DNA from: Henriciella pelagia
Lineage (GTDB): Bacteria; Pseudomonadota; Alphaproteobacteria; Caulobacterales; Hyphomonadaceae
NCBI RefSeq assembly: GCF_002088945.1
Contig: NZ_NCSU01000007.1
Location: 248,001 to 312,000 of the forward strand
Reading direction: 5' to 3'
Length of the DNA: 64,000 bases
Below are positions 50,815 to 61,108 of the stretch, in pieces; the stretch's first letter is position 1; every line of letters starts with the position of its first letter. A program made the position numbers and the translations under genes. The notes under the pieces are model-generated. The model was not told the DNA's origin. It made no database searches and worked only from the letters and a program-made list of their open reading frames with translations.

Positions 50815-51424
50815 ACGCCCAGTCAACAATCTCGAAAGCCTGATGTTGAGCCTCTGCGAGCAGACGGAGGGCGAGAGCGTGACCGTCCGGGACCTGCTGG
50901 ATGCAGTGGGCCGCCGGGCCTATGGCCCGATCCTGCTCCTGCTCGGCTTCATCTCGGTCAGCCCCCTGACGCTCATACCCGGTGCAACGTGGCTGGTGGC
51001 GCTGGTGACGCTGCTCATCTCGATCCAGATCGTCTTCGGCAAGAAGTTTCCCTGGGTTCCGCGCCGGCTGCTGGACTTTGAGTTCAAGCGCGAACACCTC
51101 GTTTCCGGTGTGGCCGGCGGGCGCAAATACGCCAAGATGATCGATCATTATGTCAAGCCGCGCCTGACTTTCCTGACAAACCCCATCATCGCACCGATTA
51201 TCGGCCTGATCTGTGTGGCTGCTGCGCTGATCACCATACCGCTCGGCCTGTTTCCCTTCGGCCCCGTCCTGCCGGGCCTGACCATCCTGCTGTTCGGACT
51301 GGCGCTCACCGCTCGTGATGGCGTTTTCCTGTTGCTCGCCGCAGCCGCGCTGACCGGGGCGATCATTATCCTCGTCCGTGTCCTGCCACGGGTTATCGGC
51401 GTCATTGAGTCACTGTTCAGCTAG
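50795..51424 (+). CDS. ExoD family membrane protein
   Basis: 209 residues from ATG 50795 (GGAG six bases upstream). Family features: ESVTVRDLLDAVGRRAYGPILLLLGFI, PGATWLVALVTLLISIQIVFGKKFPWVP and four or five spans, with PLGLFPFGPVLPGLTILLFGLALTARDGVF. ExoD affects exopolysaccharide production in rhizobia; the biochemical role is unclear. Confidence 0.9.
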   Translation: MTQAAAKRPVNNLESLMLSLCEQTEGESVTVRDLLDAVGRRAYGPILLLLGFISVSPLTLIPGATWLVALVTLLISIQIVFGKKFPWVPRRLLDFEFKREHLVSGVAGGRKYAKMIDHYVKPRLTFLTNPIIAPIIGLICVAAALITIPLGLFPFGPVLPGLTILLFGLALTARDGVFLLLAAAALTGAIIILVRVLPRVIGVIESLFS

Positions 51425-51474
51425 ATTCGGCTGATTCACTTGATCTTCAGGGCTTTCGAGGCGATCTAGGCGTC

Positions 51475-51924
51475 ATGAGCGCTGAGCTGTATCATAATCG
51501 CGTGCTGGAACTGGCCGCCAATATCCCGCATGTCGGGGCCCTTGAAGATGCAGACGCATCTGTCGAGAAGGTCTCGCGTGTCTGCGGATCTGTCGTGCGC
51601 GTGGACATTGCGCTCAGCGAAGATGGCGAGACGGTCGATGCCGTGGCCGTCGATCCGCGCGCCTGCGCCCTTGGACAGGCCGCGACGGCAATCCTGTCAG
51701 AGCATATTGTCGGCGCTCCGGTGTCTGACGTCTTCGCGGCCCGTGATGCCCTGCGCGCCATGCTCAAGGACGGCGCAGAGCCGCCCCGCGGCCGGTTTGC
51801 GGAACTGCGTCACCTGCAGGGCGTCGCGGACTATCCGCCGCGCCACACCTCCACCATGCTTGCCTTCGAAGCGGCCTGCGAGGCCATCGAGACTGCACGA
51901 ACTAACCGGGCTGCAGCGGCCTGA
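51475..51924 (+). CDS. NifU/IscU-like iron-sulfur scaffold family protein
   Basis: 149 residues. The scaffold fold has Cys in SRVCGSVVRVDI and ACALGQAATAI at the first and second cluster-ligand positions; the third, normally PARxKC, reads PPRHTSTMLAF, so Ser/Thr replaces Cys. This variant is frequent in alphaproteobacterial copies next to yidD or hisI as I recall; whether it holds a cluster is uncertain. Confidence 0.82.
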   Translation: MSAELYHNRVLELAANIPHVGALEDADASVEKVSRVCGSVVRVDIALSEDGETVDAVAVDPRACALGQAATAILSEHIVGAPVSDVFAARDALRAMLKDGAEPPRGRFAELRHLQGVADYPPRHTSTMLAFEAACEAIETARTNRAAAA

Positions 51925-52047
51925 ACGCACCGCTGTAGCCAGTCGTCGGCCCGCTGCTGAATTTGGCGCAGCCCGAGCCGGGTTGTGAGCCGACCCCCGC
52001 GCGTCTAGAACCGCTTTCGTAACAACAACAACCGGAACCCGAAGCGC

Positions 52048-52368
52048 ATGTCCGCCCTTCGCAGAAAGACTGCCTACGCAGTCCTGAAAGGATACAAGTT
52101 GACGCTGTCCCCGGCCTTCCAGGTCTTCGGGGCCAAGTGCCGTCATGTGCCAACCTGCAGCGAATATTGCGCCGAGTGTGTCTCCCGCCATGGTCTGTGG
52201 ACCGGAAGCTGGATGACGCTCGCCCGGCTGTCGCGATGCCGCCCAGGCGGATCGCGCGGCTTCGATCCGGCACCGATGAAAGCAAAACCTTCACCCTTCT
52301 GGGCTCCATGGAGAGCCGGAGACTGGGCTACGGGAGAGCGAAAGTTCCCGGACGTCCAGCCAGACTGA
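52048..52368 (+). CDS. yidD: membrane protein insertion efficiency factor YidD
   Basis: 106 residues. TAYAVLKGYKLTLSPAFQVF then GAKCRHVPTCSEYCAECVSRHG and RLSRCRPGGSRGFDP is the YidD/DUF37 signature with its conserved Cys. It assists the YidC insertase at the inner membrane. It is usually beside rpmH-rnpA-yidC but often detached in alphaproteobacteria. thrS follows after 18 bases. Confidence 0.95.
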   Translation: MSALRRKTAYAVLKGYKLTLSPAFQVFGAKCRHVPTCSEYCAECVSRHGLWTGSWMTLARLSRCRPGGSRGFDPAPMKAKPSPFWAPWRAGDWATGERKFPDVQPD

Positions 52369-52386
52369 ATTTGAAAAGCAAGACCT

Positions 52387-54366
52387 ATGATTAATGTAAC
52401 GCTGCCCGATGGATCGGTGCGACAATACGAAGATGGCTCAAGCCCCTCAGACGTCGCCATGTCCATCTCACCCGGACTGCACAAGGCCGCCCTTGCCGCC
52501 AAGGTGAACGGGGAAATGTATGACCTCAACCGCCCGCTCGAAGGAGACGCAGAAGTCGCCATCGTGACGGCGCGCGACAAGGAGGGGCTGGAACTGCTCC
52601 GCCATGATGCCGCCCACGTCCTCGCGCAGGCCGTGCAGGAACTCTATCCCGACACGCAGGTCACGATTGGCCCGGTGATCGATGACGGCTTCTATTACGA
52701 CTTCGCGCGCGAGGAGCCCTTCTCGACGGAAGACTTCGAGAAGATCGAAGCGAAGATGCGCGAAATTGTCGACAAGGACTATCCGATCATCCGCGAAGTC
52801 TGGTCGAAAGAGGACGCCATCGAGACGTTCAAGAAGATCGGCGAGGACTATAAGGCGCAGATCATCGACGACATCATCCCGCCCGGTGAGCCAATCACTG
52901 TCTACAAGCAGGGCGACTGGTTCGATCTCTGCCGCGGCCCGCACCTGCCATCGACGGGCAAGCTGCCCAAGGCGTTCAAGCTGATGAAGCTTGCCGGTGC
53001 CTATTGGCGCGGCGACAGCCGCAATGAGATGCTGCAACGCATGTACGGCACGGCCTGGGCGAATGAAAAGGACCTCAAGGCTCATCTCACGCGCCTCGAG
53101 GAAGCCGAAAAGCGCGACCACCGCAAGCTTGGCCGCGAGCTTGATCTGTTTCACCTTGACGGCATGGCCGCTGCTGGCTCTGTCTTCTGGCACGCCAAGG
53201 GCTACACGATCTGGCGCCAGATCGAGTCCTATATGCGCCGGCGGCTCGATGCCGAAGGCTATGACGAGATCAAGACCCCGCAGCTCATGGACTCGGTCCA
53301 GTGGGAGAAATCCGGACACTGGGGCAAGTATCGCGAGAACATGTTCATCGTGCCTGACTTCATCCCGGAGGGCGAAGAGGGTGTTGAGATAAAGGTGCCG
53401 GAGGACGCAAAACTCATGGCCCTCAAGCCGATGAACTGCCCGGCCCATGTCGAAGTGTTCAAGCAGGGCCAGAAATCCTATCGTGACCTGCCGCTACGCC
53501 TTGCCGAGTTTGGCTGCTGTCACCGGAATGAACCGCATGGCGCCATTCACGGCATCATGCGGGTGCGCCAGTTTACGCAGGACGACGCGCACATCTTCTG
53601 CCGTGAGGACCAGATCGTTGAGGAATCAATCAAGTTCTGCCGCCTGCTGGAAAGCGTGTATCGCGACTTCGGTTTCGAGGACATCGCTGTGAAACTGTCG
53701 ACGCGTCCGGAAATTCGCGCCGGCAGCGACGAAGTCTGGGACCGGGCCGAAAAGGGTCTGCAGGATGCGGTGGAGGCTGCCGGCCTGCCCTGCGAAATCC
53801 TGCCGGGCGAAGGCGCGTTCTACGGTCCAAAGCTCGAATTCCAGCTGACGGATGCGATCGGTCGGATCTGGCAATGTGGAACGCTGCAGCTCGATTATGT
53901 GCTGCCTGAACGCCTTGGCGCCGAGTACACGGCACCGGACGGCTCCAGGCAGCGTCCGGTCATGCTTCACCGCGCCATTCTCGGTTCAATGGAGCGATTT
54001 ATCGGCATCCTGATCGAAGAATTTTCGGGGGCCTTCCCTATGTGGCTCTCCCCGGTTCAGGTCGTGGTCGCCACGATTACTTCGGAAGCCGATGCCTATG
54101 CCGAGAAAGCCGCCGAGGAACTTCGCAAGGCAGGCCTCAGGGTCGAGGTCGATCTTCGCAATGAGAAGATCAACTACAAGGTCCGCGAGCACTCGCTGCA
54201 GAAAGTGCCGGTGATTGCCGTTGTCGGGGAGCGCGAAGCCGCCGAAGGCACACTTGCGCTGCGCCGTTTCGGTTCGAAAGGGCAGGAAATACTCAGCCTT
54301 GCAGAAACGGCCCAAAAGCTGTCGGATGAGGCCACGGCGCCTGATCTCAAGCGCGTAAAAGCTTAA
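52387..54366 (+). CDS. thrS: threonyl-tRNA synthetase
   Basis: 659 residues. Domains: TGS (1-60, [21 protein letters not shown]), the editing N2 domain with [14 protein letters not shown] and CRGPHLPST (removes Ser-tRNA), the class II catalytic core ([15 protein letters not shown] with the zinc Cys, [43 protein letters not shown]) and the anticodon-binding domain. Complete. Confidence 0.97.
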   Translation: MINVTLPDGSVRQYEDGSSPSDVAMSISPGLHKAALAAKVNGEMYDLNRPLEGDAEVAIVTARDKEGLELLRHDAAHVLAQAVQELYPDTQVTIGPVIDDGFYYDFAREEPFSTEDFEKIEAKMREIVDKDYPIIREVWSKEDAIETFKKIGEDYKAQIIDDIIPPGEPITVYKQGDWFDLCRGPHLPSTGKLPKAFKLMKLAGAYWRGDSRNEMLQRMYGTAWANEKDLKAHLTRLEEAEKRDHRKLGRELDLFHLDGMAAAGSVFWHAKGYTIWRQIESYMRRRLDAEGYDEIKTPQLMDSVQWEKSGHWGKYRENMFIVPDFIPEGEEGVEIKVPEDAKLMALKPMNCPAHVEVFKQGQKSYRDLPLRLAEFGCCHRNEPHGAIHGIMRVRQFTQDDAHIFCREDQIVEESIKFCRLLESVYRDFGFEDIAVKLSTRPEIRAGSDEVWDRAEKGLQDAVEAAGLPCEILPGEGAFYGPKLEFQLTDAIGRIWQCGTLQLDYVLPERLGAEYTAPDGSRQRPVMLHRAILGSMERFIGILIEEFSGAFPMWLSPVQVVVATITSEADAYAEKAAEELRKAGLRVEVDLRNEKINYKVREHSLQKVPVIAVVGEREAAEGTLALRRFGSKGQEILSLAETAQKLSDEATAPDLKRVKA

Positions 54367-54374
54367 GGCCAAGC

Positions 54375-55649
54375 ATGACGAAATCCCGCGGTATCAGCTA
54401 CGCCGTCGTCCTGGCCGCGGCATTCGTCCTCTGGACGCCGGTCGCCCTGGCAGGCACGCAGGGATTTTCCGCCCTGCTGGGGCTCGCTGCGATTCCGGCA
54501 GCTTTCCTTGCTCCGCTGAAGCGGGTGAACACCATCACGATCACCGTCGCCCTGATTGCCCTCTGGGCGACGGTCTCCAGCCTTTGGTCTGAAGAAAACT
54601 CCGCCATCATAGACGGAACACTGGCCAGCGGTGATTTCAATATTGGTGCAGCCGCAATCCGCTTTGCGCTGACAGCGCTCGCTGGCATACTCGTGATTTC
54701 CGCCGCCTTGCGCATGTCGCCGTCTAGCGCCCGGACAGCCCTGTTCGTCATGCTGGCCTGCCTTATCATCCATGCTGTGTGGACGCTGGCCATGGCGTTT
54801 GCACCCGGCTGGATTCTCAGCCTCTACGCGCCGTTCAGCGATGTCGAAAAGGAAGCGCCGCAGAACATGCTGCGCAGCACGAATGCGTTCCTGCTCGGCC
54901 TGCCTATCCTGATCGGTGCCATGTGCGCCCTGCCGGGCAAGCTGCCGGTACCGAGCATCGTGGCCCTGCTGATCGCAGCTTTCATCATCTTCTGCATGAT
55001 CGGATCGGACGTCGCCTGGATTGGTGTTGTCCTAATCGCCCTGGCAATCGGACTGATCTTCATCGCAAACCGCAACGGATTCAGGATCCTGTTTGCGTCC
55101 ATGGCTGCATTCGTCCTCGTCTCTCCGCTCGTACTCGGCATCGGCGGCACGGCCGTCTCTGATGCCGGTATGCCGCTGCCGTCTTCCGTGCAGTCGCGGG
55201 TCTGGGCCTGGCAGCTCACCACGGAAAAGATTGCAGAGCGCCCCATCACCGGACATGGCATCGAAGCGTCAAAGGAATGGCGCGAGACCTTTGGTGACCA
55301 TCCAGACCTCCTGGAGGAGATGGTGGCGCGGACCGGCATCGATGATGGCCGCTGGGATGTCTACCGCATCCTGCCCGGACATCCGCACAATATGGGCCTG
55401 CAGATCTGGGCCGAAACCGGCCTCATCGGCGCACTGCTTGTTATCGCGCTTCTGCTTCTCATCGGCTGGCGCTTGCCCGCCCCCGCCGCACTGCCCGTTT
55501 CCACCAGCGTCGCAATCGCCGCGCTGGGCGCGGCCTCCTTCTCACTGTTCAGCCTTTCCTATAGCGTGTGGAACGAGGCGTTCTGGGCCACAGTGGTGCT
55601 CGCAGCCGCCGGTGTCATTCTCGTGCACAAGCGCCTGACACCGCAATGA
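54375..55649 (+). CDS. O-antigen-ligase-like (Wzy_C) membrane protein
   Basis: 424 residues with 10-12 spans. A periplasmic loop near 270-350 carries the Wzy/WaaL features: SRVWAWQLTTEKIAERPITG, HGIEAS and the catalytic-type His in PGHPHNMGLQIWAETGLIG. The family joins or polymerises surface glycans. It overlaps the next glycosyltransferase gene (ATGA), so the pair probably serves one glycan. It starts 9 bases after thrS. Confidence 0.8.
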   Translation: MTKSRGISYAVVLAAAFVLWTPVALAGTQGFSALLGLAAIPAAFLAPLKRVNTITITVALIALWATVSSLWSEENSAIIDGTLASGDFNIGAAAIRFALTALAGILVISAALRMSPSSARTALFVMLACLIIHAVWTLAMAFAPGWILSLYAPFSDVEKEAPQNMLRSTNAFLLGLPILIGAMCALPGKLPVPSIVALLIAAFIIFCMIGSDVAWIGVVLIALAIGLIFIANRNGFRILFASMAAFVLVSPLVLGIGGTAVSDAGMPLPSSVQSRVWAWQLTTEKIAERPITGHGIEASKEWRETFGDHPDLLEEMVARTGIDDGRWDVYRILPGHPHNMGLQIWAETGLIGALLVIALLLLIGWRLPAPAALPVSTSVAIAALGAASFSLFSLSYSVWNEAFWATVVLAAAGVILVHKRLTPQ

Positions 55650-56473
55650 CGACTCTCGCAACCACCGCCATCATTGTCAGCTACCGCACCGGACCCCGGC
55701 TGCATGAATGTCTCTACGCGCTGGCCTACGATCCGGCGATTTCAGCCCTCCTCATCGTCGACAATGGCAACCCGGATATTGAAGTCGCATGGCTACGTAC
55801 CTTTGCAGGCAAGCTGGATCACGTCACGCTGATCGAACCTGGCCGCAATCTCGGCTTCGGCGCCGGCGTGAACCTCGCTGCGAAACAGGCACCGGATGGC
55901 GATCTGCTGATCATCAATCCCGACGCCGTCCTGAAGCGGGGATCGGTCGAGGCGATGCGCGAGGCCGCAGCGGGCCGAGCGCAGCCCTGGATCATCGGCG
56001 GCAGGATTTTCGATGAGCGGGGCAAGGAGCTGCGCGGCCCCCGCCGGAAGACACTGACCCTGTTTCGGGCCATGACGCGCTTCATTGGCTGGAACACATG
56101 GACGCTGGAGAACACGCCCGCGCCAGATGGACCAATTCCCATGCCGGTCGTATCGGGCGCGCTCATGCTGATGAGCAAGGCCGGATTCGACCAGCTGGGC
56201 GGGTTCGATGAAGACTATTTCCTGCATGTCGAGGATGTCGATATCTGTCGGCGCGCCACGGAGGCGGGCGGTGCCGTCATATACTGCCCGCACGCCGGCG
56301 CCCTTCACTATGGCAGTACGTCAGAAGCGCCCTCGGCGACGGTCGCAAGGCACAAGGCCGACAGCCTCGTCCACTACTTCCGGAAATTTGCTTCCAGCCC
56401 GTTCGAGCGGGCGCTGGTCGCGCTACTCGCGCCGGTTCTGAAGGCGGCTACCATAGCACGCGCGCGGAAGTAG
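55646..56473 (+). CDS. family 2 glycosyltransferase (rhamnosyltransferase-like)
   Basis: 275 residues from ATG 55646. GT-A stretches: TAIIVSYRTGPRLHECL, ALLIVDNGN, NLGFGAGVNLAAKQ, LLIINPDAVL (DxD-like region) and SGALMLMSKAGFDQLGGFDEDYFLHVEDVD (acceptor region), as in wbbL/rhamnosyltransferase types. It is coupled to the ligase-like gene and convergent with the DUF4340 gene. Confidence 0.9.
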   Translation: MTTLATTAIIVSYRTGPRLHECLYALAYDPAISALLIVDNGNPDIEVAWLRTFAGKLDHVTLIEPGRNLGFGAGVNLAAKQAPDGDLLIINPDAVLKRGSVEAMREAAAGRAQPWIIGGRIFDERGKELRGPRRKTLTLFRAMTRFIGWNTWTLENTPAPDGPIPMPVVSGALMLMSKAGFDQLGGFDEDYFLHVEDVDICRRATEAGGAVIYCPHAGALHYGSTSEAPSATVARHKADSLVHYFRKFASSPFERALVALLAPVLKAATIARARK

Positions 56474-56477
56474 GCGG

Positions 56478-57548
56478 TCAGGGCTGAAAGTCCGACGTAA
56501 TCGGCGGCGGTCCGTCGATCGAGGTTGGCACAGGCGTCTTGATGACGATGCTGGATACGCGCGGTGCAAATTCCTGCCAGTCATACTCGGTGAGCTTGAA
56601 CGCCCAGCCCTCGGCCCGGTCATTGATCGTCTGCGCCCGGCGTGCGGCATCGCCAGCTTCGACAGCACGCAGCGTGACCCAGTGACCATCCGGCTCACGC
56701 CAGGCACGAAGATCGATTTCCAGCCCATCATAGGTTTCGGTAATATGGCGCGCGACGGCGCGGCTGGTGAGGTCCGCCTGCGGCTTTACATCGATCGGCG
56801 ACAGGCGCGAGACCGCAAGCGCGGTCGTTGACGCGGCGAGCCGGCTGCGCAGCCGGTCATTCTGATGCGGCGGTGCAGGCGTGAAGCTGCGCGGGCCGCC
56901 CCCGGCTTCCCGTGTGAGGTAGATCGAAGCACCGCTGGAATCAGTCAGCCTGACGGCGGAAATCGCGCTGTCCTCAATGTCCACGATGTCGAGATCGAGC
57001 CAGGCCTGGCGCGTATAGAGTGGCGGCAGCTCGCCCTCGGCGCGGAAGGCAACATCCTCGCCCGCATCGCGGGCATAAAGCCGGTCACCGCGCCGCCCGG
57101 TAATCATCTCGGCTGTCAGGGCGCCATTCGTCGCGAAGACCTGCACCAGGACGCCGTTTCCGCCTTTTCTCGGATCACCAAGGCCAAGACGCTCCATGCG
57201 TTCCGGATTGTCGGTGCGGCGCGCTCCCCAGGTGAGGGTTTCCAGTCCTTCGGCCAATGTGTTGAGGCGGTCGGTCCGCACAGGATAGCCGCCGGTCTCG
57301 GCCATGACCCATTCGCTGCCGCGCCGTTCCAGCGTGTAGCTCTCATCGGCCATGGTCACCTTGATCGAGCCAGTGTCGCCGCGCACCGCAGAGAAATTCC
57401 TCAGGACCGGATCGCCCGTCCGGGGGCTGATATCATTCGTGCTGGGCGCAAACAGGCTCATCAGGATCAGGCAGACCCAGAGCGTCGCCGCGACGATGGA
57501 GAGCCGCTGAACCGTAACCCGGCGGCGATTGTCGAGGGCGATGCTCAT
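56478..57548 (-). CDS. DUF4340 domain protein of a Gld-type ABC operon
   Basis: 356 residues from ATG 57548. One N-terminal span (LSIVAATLWVCLILMSLFA) and a large periplasmic DUF4340 domain with repeated beta units (VTMADESYTLERRGSEWVMAETGGYPV). DUF4340 proteins accompany GldG-type transporters. The start overlaps the GldG-like gene's stop (ATGA); it is the last gene of the operon. Confidence 0.85.
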   Translation of the reverse strand: MSIALDNRRRVTVQRLSIVAATLWVCLILMSLFAPSTNDISPRTGDPVLRNFSAVRGDTGSIKVTMADESYTLERRGSEWVMAETGGYPVRTDRLNTLAEGLETLTWGARRTDNPERMERLGLGDPRKGGNGVLVQVFATNGALTAEMITGRRGDRLYARDAGEDVAFRAEGELPPLYTRQAWLDLDIVDIEDSAISAVRLTDSSGASIYLTREAGGGPRSFTPAPPHQNDRLRSRLAASTTALAVSRLSPIDVKPQADLTSRAVARHITETYDGLEIDLRAWREPDGHWVTLRAVEAGDAARRAQTINDRAEGWAFKLTEYDWQEFAPRVSSIVIKTPVPTSIDGPPPITSDFQP

Positions 57549-59434
57549 CGGCGCTCTCCCGGGCGACGACGCCACCACACGAACAGACCGAGCGCGCCGA
57601 TAATGATCGGCCCGCCGAAGATGTTGAAGAATTTCAGCCAGGCTTCGAGACCATCAATTTCACGGCGGAAATCACGCTCGATGGAGCGCAGGCGAGAGCG
57701 CGTCTCAACGATATCTTCACGCAGCCGGGCAAGTTCAGCCCGTTCGGCATCGTTCAGATTGGCTTCGAGGTCGCCCTCGAAAAAGCCATCAGTTGCGCCA
57801 ACCTGCTGCAGCTCCTCGAGGCGGGCCTGGGATTCAGCGAGGCTACTCTCCAGCCGTGCCTGCTCGTCGAAGAAACGCTCCTGGGCTTCATCGCGCATCG
57901 CCTCGACACGTTTCATCGGGCGGCGGCTGGAGGCGCGAGCCCGCAGGCTGAGCAGGTTTGCGTCGCCCGACAGCACATCAAGGGCATTCATGAGGAAGTT
58001 GCCATTGTCAGCAAAAGCGGTGGAGTTTTCGAGGTTCACATAAAGCCCGTCATCAACCATGTCGGCGTCGGCGATGATCAGGATTTCGGCGTCCCGCTCG
58101 CTGGTGGAAATGTGCGGTGCCGCAGTTTCAGCCTCCGCGCGGGCCAGCTCTGCCAGAACCGCATCATCCGGCATGTCGGGGTTTGGCGCTCCATCCGGGA
58201 AGGCAGAGACGAGCGCGCCGTGCAGGCGAATGGCCAGCGGCTGGGCTGTCTCCTGCGCTTCGTAGAGCTCCAGCGTATCCTGGGCGGACAGCTCTGTCAC
58301 AGCGCGGTCGGCCGGGATCCAGGATGGCGCAGGTCCGGTCGAGATCAGGACTTCGTGGTCGAAGGGAGAGTCCTCATCGAGGATCAGCGCGCCGGGGGCC
58401 CCGAAATTGACGGTCCGGCCGAGGTCGGCTGTGATGAGGCTGTCATGCGACATGAGGGCGGGCGGCGCGGCAAGATAGAGCGGATGGCGCAGCACTGTCG
58501 TGCGGCCCTCGCCAGCTTCGGCCTGGATCGGAAGCGCGGTCTCGGTATCGGCGAGCGCATCATCGGAAAGCGTGACGCCCCATCTCGGTCCGAACCGGCC
58601 AAGGTCGGAGCGGATCTGGCGTTCTCCCAGGCCGGCAAAGGCGCTGCCCTGCGAAGTCTTCGCAGCGGGGTCGACCATAATGATGGCTCGCCCCTTGCGT
58701 AGCAGGAACTGGTCGACCAGCCAGGCCTGCCAGTCATTGAGCTCTGGCGGATGGACCATGATCAGGACATCCATGTCCTCCGGCAGGGAAAAGAAATCTT
58801 CATTGATCTCTTCCAGCGTGAATCCCTTGGCGATCTCCCGCAGGAAAGTGTAGCCGCTATCTCGCCCATCGCCGCTCATGCCCTGCAGGGTGGACAGGAC
58901 GCCGACAACCGGCGGCTCGGGCCGGTCGAGCCGTGCGATCAGCCGGGTCAGATCATATTCGAGAGTTTCTTCCTGCTCGGGCGCGAGGAACGGGATGACG
59001 CGTTCATCATCCACCGTGTTGCCGCCAATCAGGCCGAAGTAGAGCGGATCATTGCCATCTGTATCAACCGCGACAATGCCCGCGGCGAGGGCTTCATCCT
59101 CGGCTTCGGAAAAGGGCTCAGGGTCAATCTCGCGAATCCGCAGACTGGGGCCGGCAACCGCCTTGTAGGCGTCGAGCAATTCGCGAACCCGCGTTGCATA
59201 GGCGCGCACCGCGGGAAAATCCTGCCCGACACGGCGGGTGTAGACGAAGGTGAGGTCCACCGGTTCATCGATGCCCCGCAGGACGTTCCGGGTCCCGTCG
59301 GACAGTGTGTAAAGCTGCTGCTCGGTGAAGTCGGCGCGCGCGCCCCTCATCAGCGGCTGCAGGATCAGCACGGCCGCGATAAAAATCGCAACGATGAGGG
59401 CCGTAGCGGCAGGCTGGAAGGCTTTCGATGTCAT
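57545..59434 (-). CDS. GldG-family ABC auxiliary protein
   Basis: 629 residues from ATG 59434. An N-terminal span (TALIVAIFIAAVLILQPLM), a GldG-like domain (FTEQQLYTLSDGTRNVLRGI, DPLYFGLIGG, PFLAPEQEETLEYDLTRLI, VLIMVHPPELNDWQAWLVDQFLLRKG) and, after a helical coiled coil (about 530-605), a C-terminal span near 610 (FFNIFGGPIIIGALGLFVWW). In Bacteroidetes GldG supports gliding; in proteobacteria the role of this auxiliary protein is unknown. Confidence 0.88.
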   Translation of the reverse strand: MTSKAFQPAATALIVAIFIAAVLILQPLMRGARADFTEQQLYTLSDGTRNVLRGIDEPVDLTFVYTRRVGQDFPAVRAYATRVRELLDAYKAVAGPSLRIREIDPEPFSEAEDEALAAGIVAVDTDGNDPLYFGLIGGNTVDDERVIPFLAPEQEETLEYDLTRLIARLDRPEPPVVGVLSTLQGMSGDGRDSGYTFLREIAKGFTLEEINEDFFSLPEDMDVLIMVHPPELNDWQAWLVDQFLLRKGRAIIMVDPAAKTSQGSAFAGLGERQIRSDLGRFGPRWGVTLSDDALADTETALPIQAEAGEGRTTVLRHPLYLAAPPALMSHDSLITADLGRTVNFGAPGALILDEDSPFDHEVLISTGPAPSWIPADRAVTELSAQDTLELYEAQETAQPLAIRLHGALVSAFPDGAPNPDMPDDAVLAELARAEAETAAPHISTSERDAEILIIADADMVDDGLYVNLENSTAFADNGNFLMNALDVLSGDANLLSLRARASSRRPMKRVEAMRDEAQERFFDEQARLESSLAESQARLEELQQVGATDGFFEGDLEANLNDAERAELARLREDIVETRSRLRSIERDFRREIDGLEAWLKFFNIFGGPIIIGALGLFVWWRRRPGERR

Positions 59435-60195
59435 CGCGCCGCGCTCCTGCGCTGCGAGACCCAGATGACATTCAGCGCCAGCCACATGGCGACGAAGCCG
59501 ATGAAGAAGAGGAAGGAGCGGAATTCCAGAACGCCCCGCTCCGCCGTCTCGAAGTGGGTGAGGAAGGAAAACTGCGCGACAAGGTCGCCGACACCCGCCC
59601 CGAGAAGGCCTGCAACCGCCCCGGTCACCATTGGCCAGCCGGCCGCGGTGAAAATGAAGGCGATGACGACACCGATTATATAGGCAAGCACCTGGCTGTT
59701 CACGAGCGCCGATACAGCTGCGCCAATCGACAGGTACGCGCCAGCCATGACAAGGCTCATCGCATAGGTCAGCAGGATGGACGCATTGTCGGGACTGCCG
59801 AGATAATTGACCGTGATCCACATCGGGAAGGTGAAGACGAGGCTGAGCCCCGCAACTGTCCATGCCGCCAGCAGCTTGCCGGCAGCCAGCCCGGTAATTG
59901 TCATCGGCAAGGAGAGGAGGAGTTCAGCCGTTCCGTCAGCGCCCTCATCGGCCCAGAGGCGCATGGACAGCGCTGGCAGGAAGATCATGAACAGCCACGG
60001 ATGCCAGTAGAAAAAGGGCTGGAGGTCTGCCGCGCCGGTATCGAAGAAGCGCGATGCCTCCCAGGTGAAGAAGCCGAGCATCATCAGGAAGATCGCGATG
60101 AAGACATAGGCGAGCGGCGTCGCGAAATAAGCACGAAGTTCGCGCAGATAACTGGCGCGCAGGCCGGTCATCGTATCACCCAGCCAGATTTTCAT
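59431..60195 (-). CDS. GldF-like ABC-2 permease
   Basis: 254 residues with six spans (YVFIAIFLMMLGFFTWEA, HPWLFMIFLPALSMRLWADE, ITGLAAGKLLAAWTVAGLSL and others). The ALSMRLWADEGADGTAELLLSLP segment is the GldF/ABC2 coupling signature. It overlaps both neighbours by four bases in a tight operon with the ATPase and GldG. Confidence 0.88.
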   Translation of the reverse strand: MKIWLGDTMTGLRASYLRELRAYFATPLAYVFIAIFLMMLGFFTWEASRFFDTGAADLQPFFYWHPWLFMIFLPALSMRLWADEGADGTAELLLSLPMTITGLAAGKLLAAWTVAGLSLVFTFPMWITVNYLGSPDNASILLTYAMSLVMAGAYLSIGAAVSALVNSQVLAYIIGVVIAFIFTAAGWPMVTGAVAGLLGAGVGDLVAQFSFLTHFETAERGVLEFRSFLFFIGFVAMWLALNVIWVSQRRSAAR

Positions 60196-60920
60196 GCCGC
60201 TTCGCTTTCGCTGGCTTCGGTCAGCTTGATAAAGGTCTCTTCAAGACCGCCCGGATTCTGGCTGGCGAGACTTTCGGGCGTGCCGTCCGCCACAATGCGC
60301 CCCCGGTCGATCACGATGGCGCGGTTACACATGGCCGGCACTTCCTCCAGCGTGTGGGTCGAGATCAGGATCGCCTTTTCAGGTGCCATGCGCGCGATGA
60401 GAGCCCGCACGGCACGTTTCTGGATCGGGTCGAGCCCGTCCGTCGGCTCATCAAGGACCAGCACGTCCGGGTCGTGCAACAGTGAACCGGCGAGGCCAAC
60501 GCGGCGGCGATACCCCTTGGAAAGATTGCCGATCCGGCGGCTGGCGACATTGGCGATTCGGGCGTCCGCGATGACACGGTCAATGGCCGCATTGCGCTCG
60601 GCCCTGGTGAGGTCATGCGCGGCAGCCATGAATTTCAGGAACTCGACAGGTGTCATGTCCCTGTAGAGCGGCGCGCCTTCCGGAAGGTAGCCAAGACGCC
60701 GCTGCGCTTCGCGGCGCTGCGAGATAACGGAATTGCCGGAGATCAGCACGTCGCCCCGGTCTGGTTCGATCACACCGGCAACCATGCGCATGGTCGTGGA
60801 CTTGCCGGCACCGTTCGGGCCGAGAAATCCCAGCACCTCACCCTTGTTCAGCGTGAAGCTCACCGAATCCACGGCCTTGTGTTCACCAAATGACTTCGCG
60901 AGCTGCTTCAATTCGAGCAT
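60192..60920 (-). CDS. GldA-like ABC ATP-binding protein
   Basis: 242 residues. Walker A GPNGAGKST (about 34-42), signature LSKGYRRRVG, Walker B VLVLDEPTDGLDP and the switch His in STHTLEEV. It energises the GldF/GldG exporter encoded downstream. The promoter should lie in 60921-61281. Confidence 0.92.
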   Translation of the reverse strand: MLELKQLAKSFGEHKAVDSVSFTLNKGEVLGFLGPNGAGKSTTMRMVAGVIEPDRGDVLISGNSVISQRREAQRRLGYLPEGAPLYRDMTPVEFLKFMAAAHDLTRAERNAAIDRVIADARIANVASRRIGNLSKGYRRRVGLAGSLLHDPDVLVLDEPTDGLDPIQKRAVRALIARMAPEKAILISTHTLEEVPAMCNRAIVIDRGRIVADGTPESLASQNPGGLEETFIKLTEASESEAA

Positions 60921-61016
60921 GTACCGGACCCGTTGCCTGTCGCAAACAGCCTACCTAGCGGCCACTTCCTGGGCTGGCCAGAGGCATGATGAGCAAATCG
61001 ACGGCAATAGCGCCCA

Positions 61017-61034
61017 GGTGAATGAAAATTCACC
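61017..61034. repeat. 7-bp hairpin with GAAA tetraloop
   Basis: GGTGAAT and ATTCACC pair perfectly around GAAA. It lies about 97 bases upstream of the GldA-like start, perhaps in its leader. Confidence 0.4.
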
Positions 61035-61108
61035 AAAGGCGGTGGCGTCAATTTTCTTGTGATGGGAAAAAGGGAGAAGAAGTCGGGTAAAGGCTATGCA
61101 AGTGCCCC

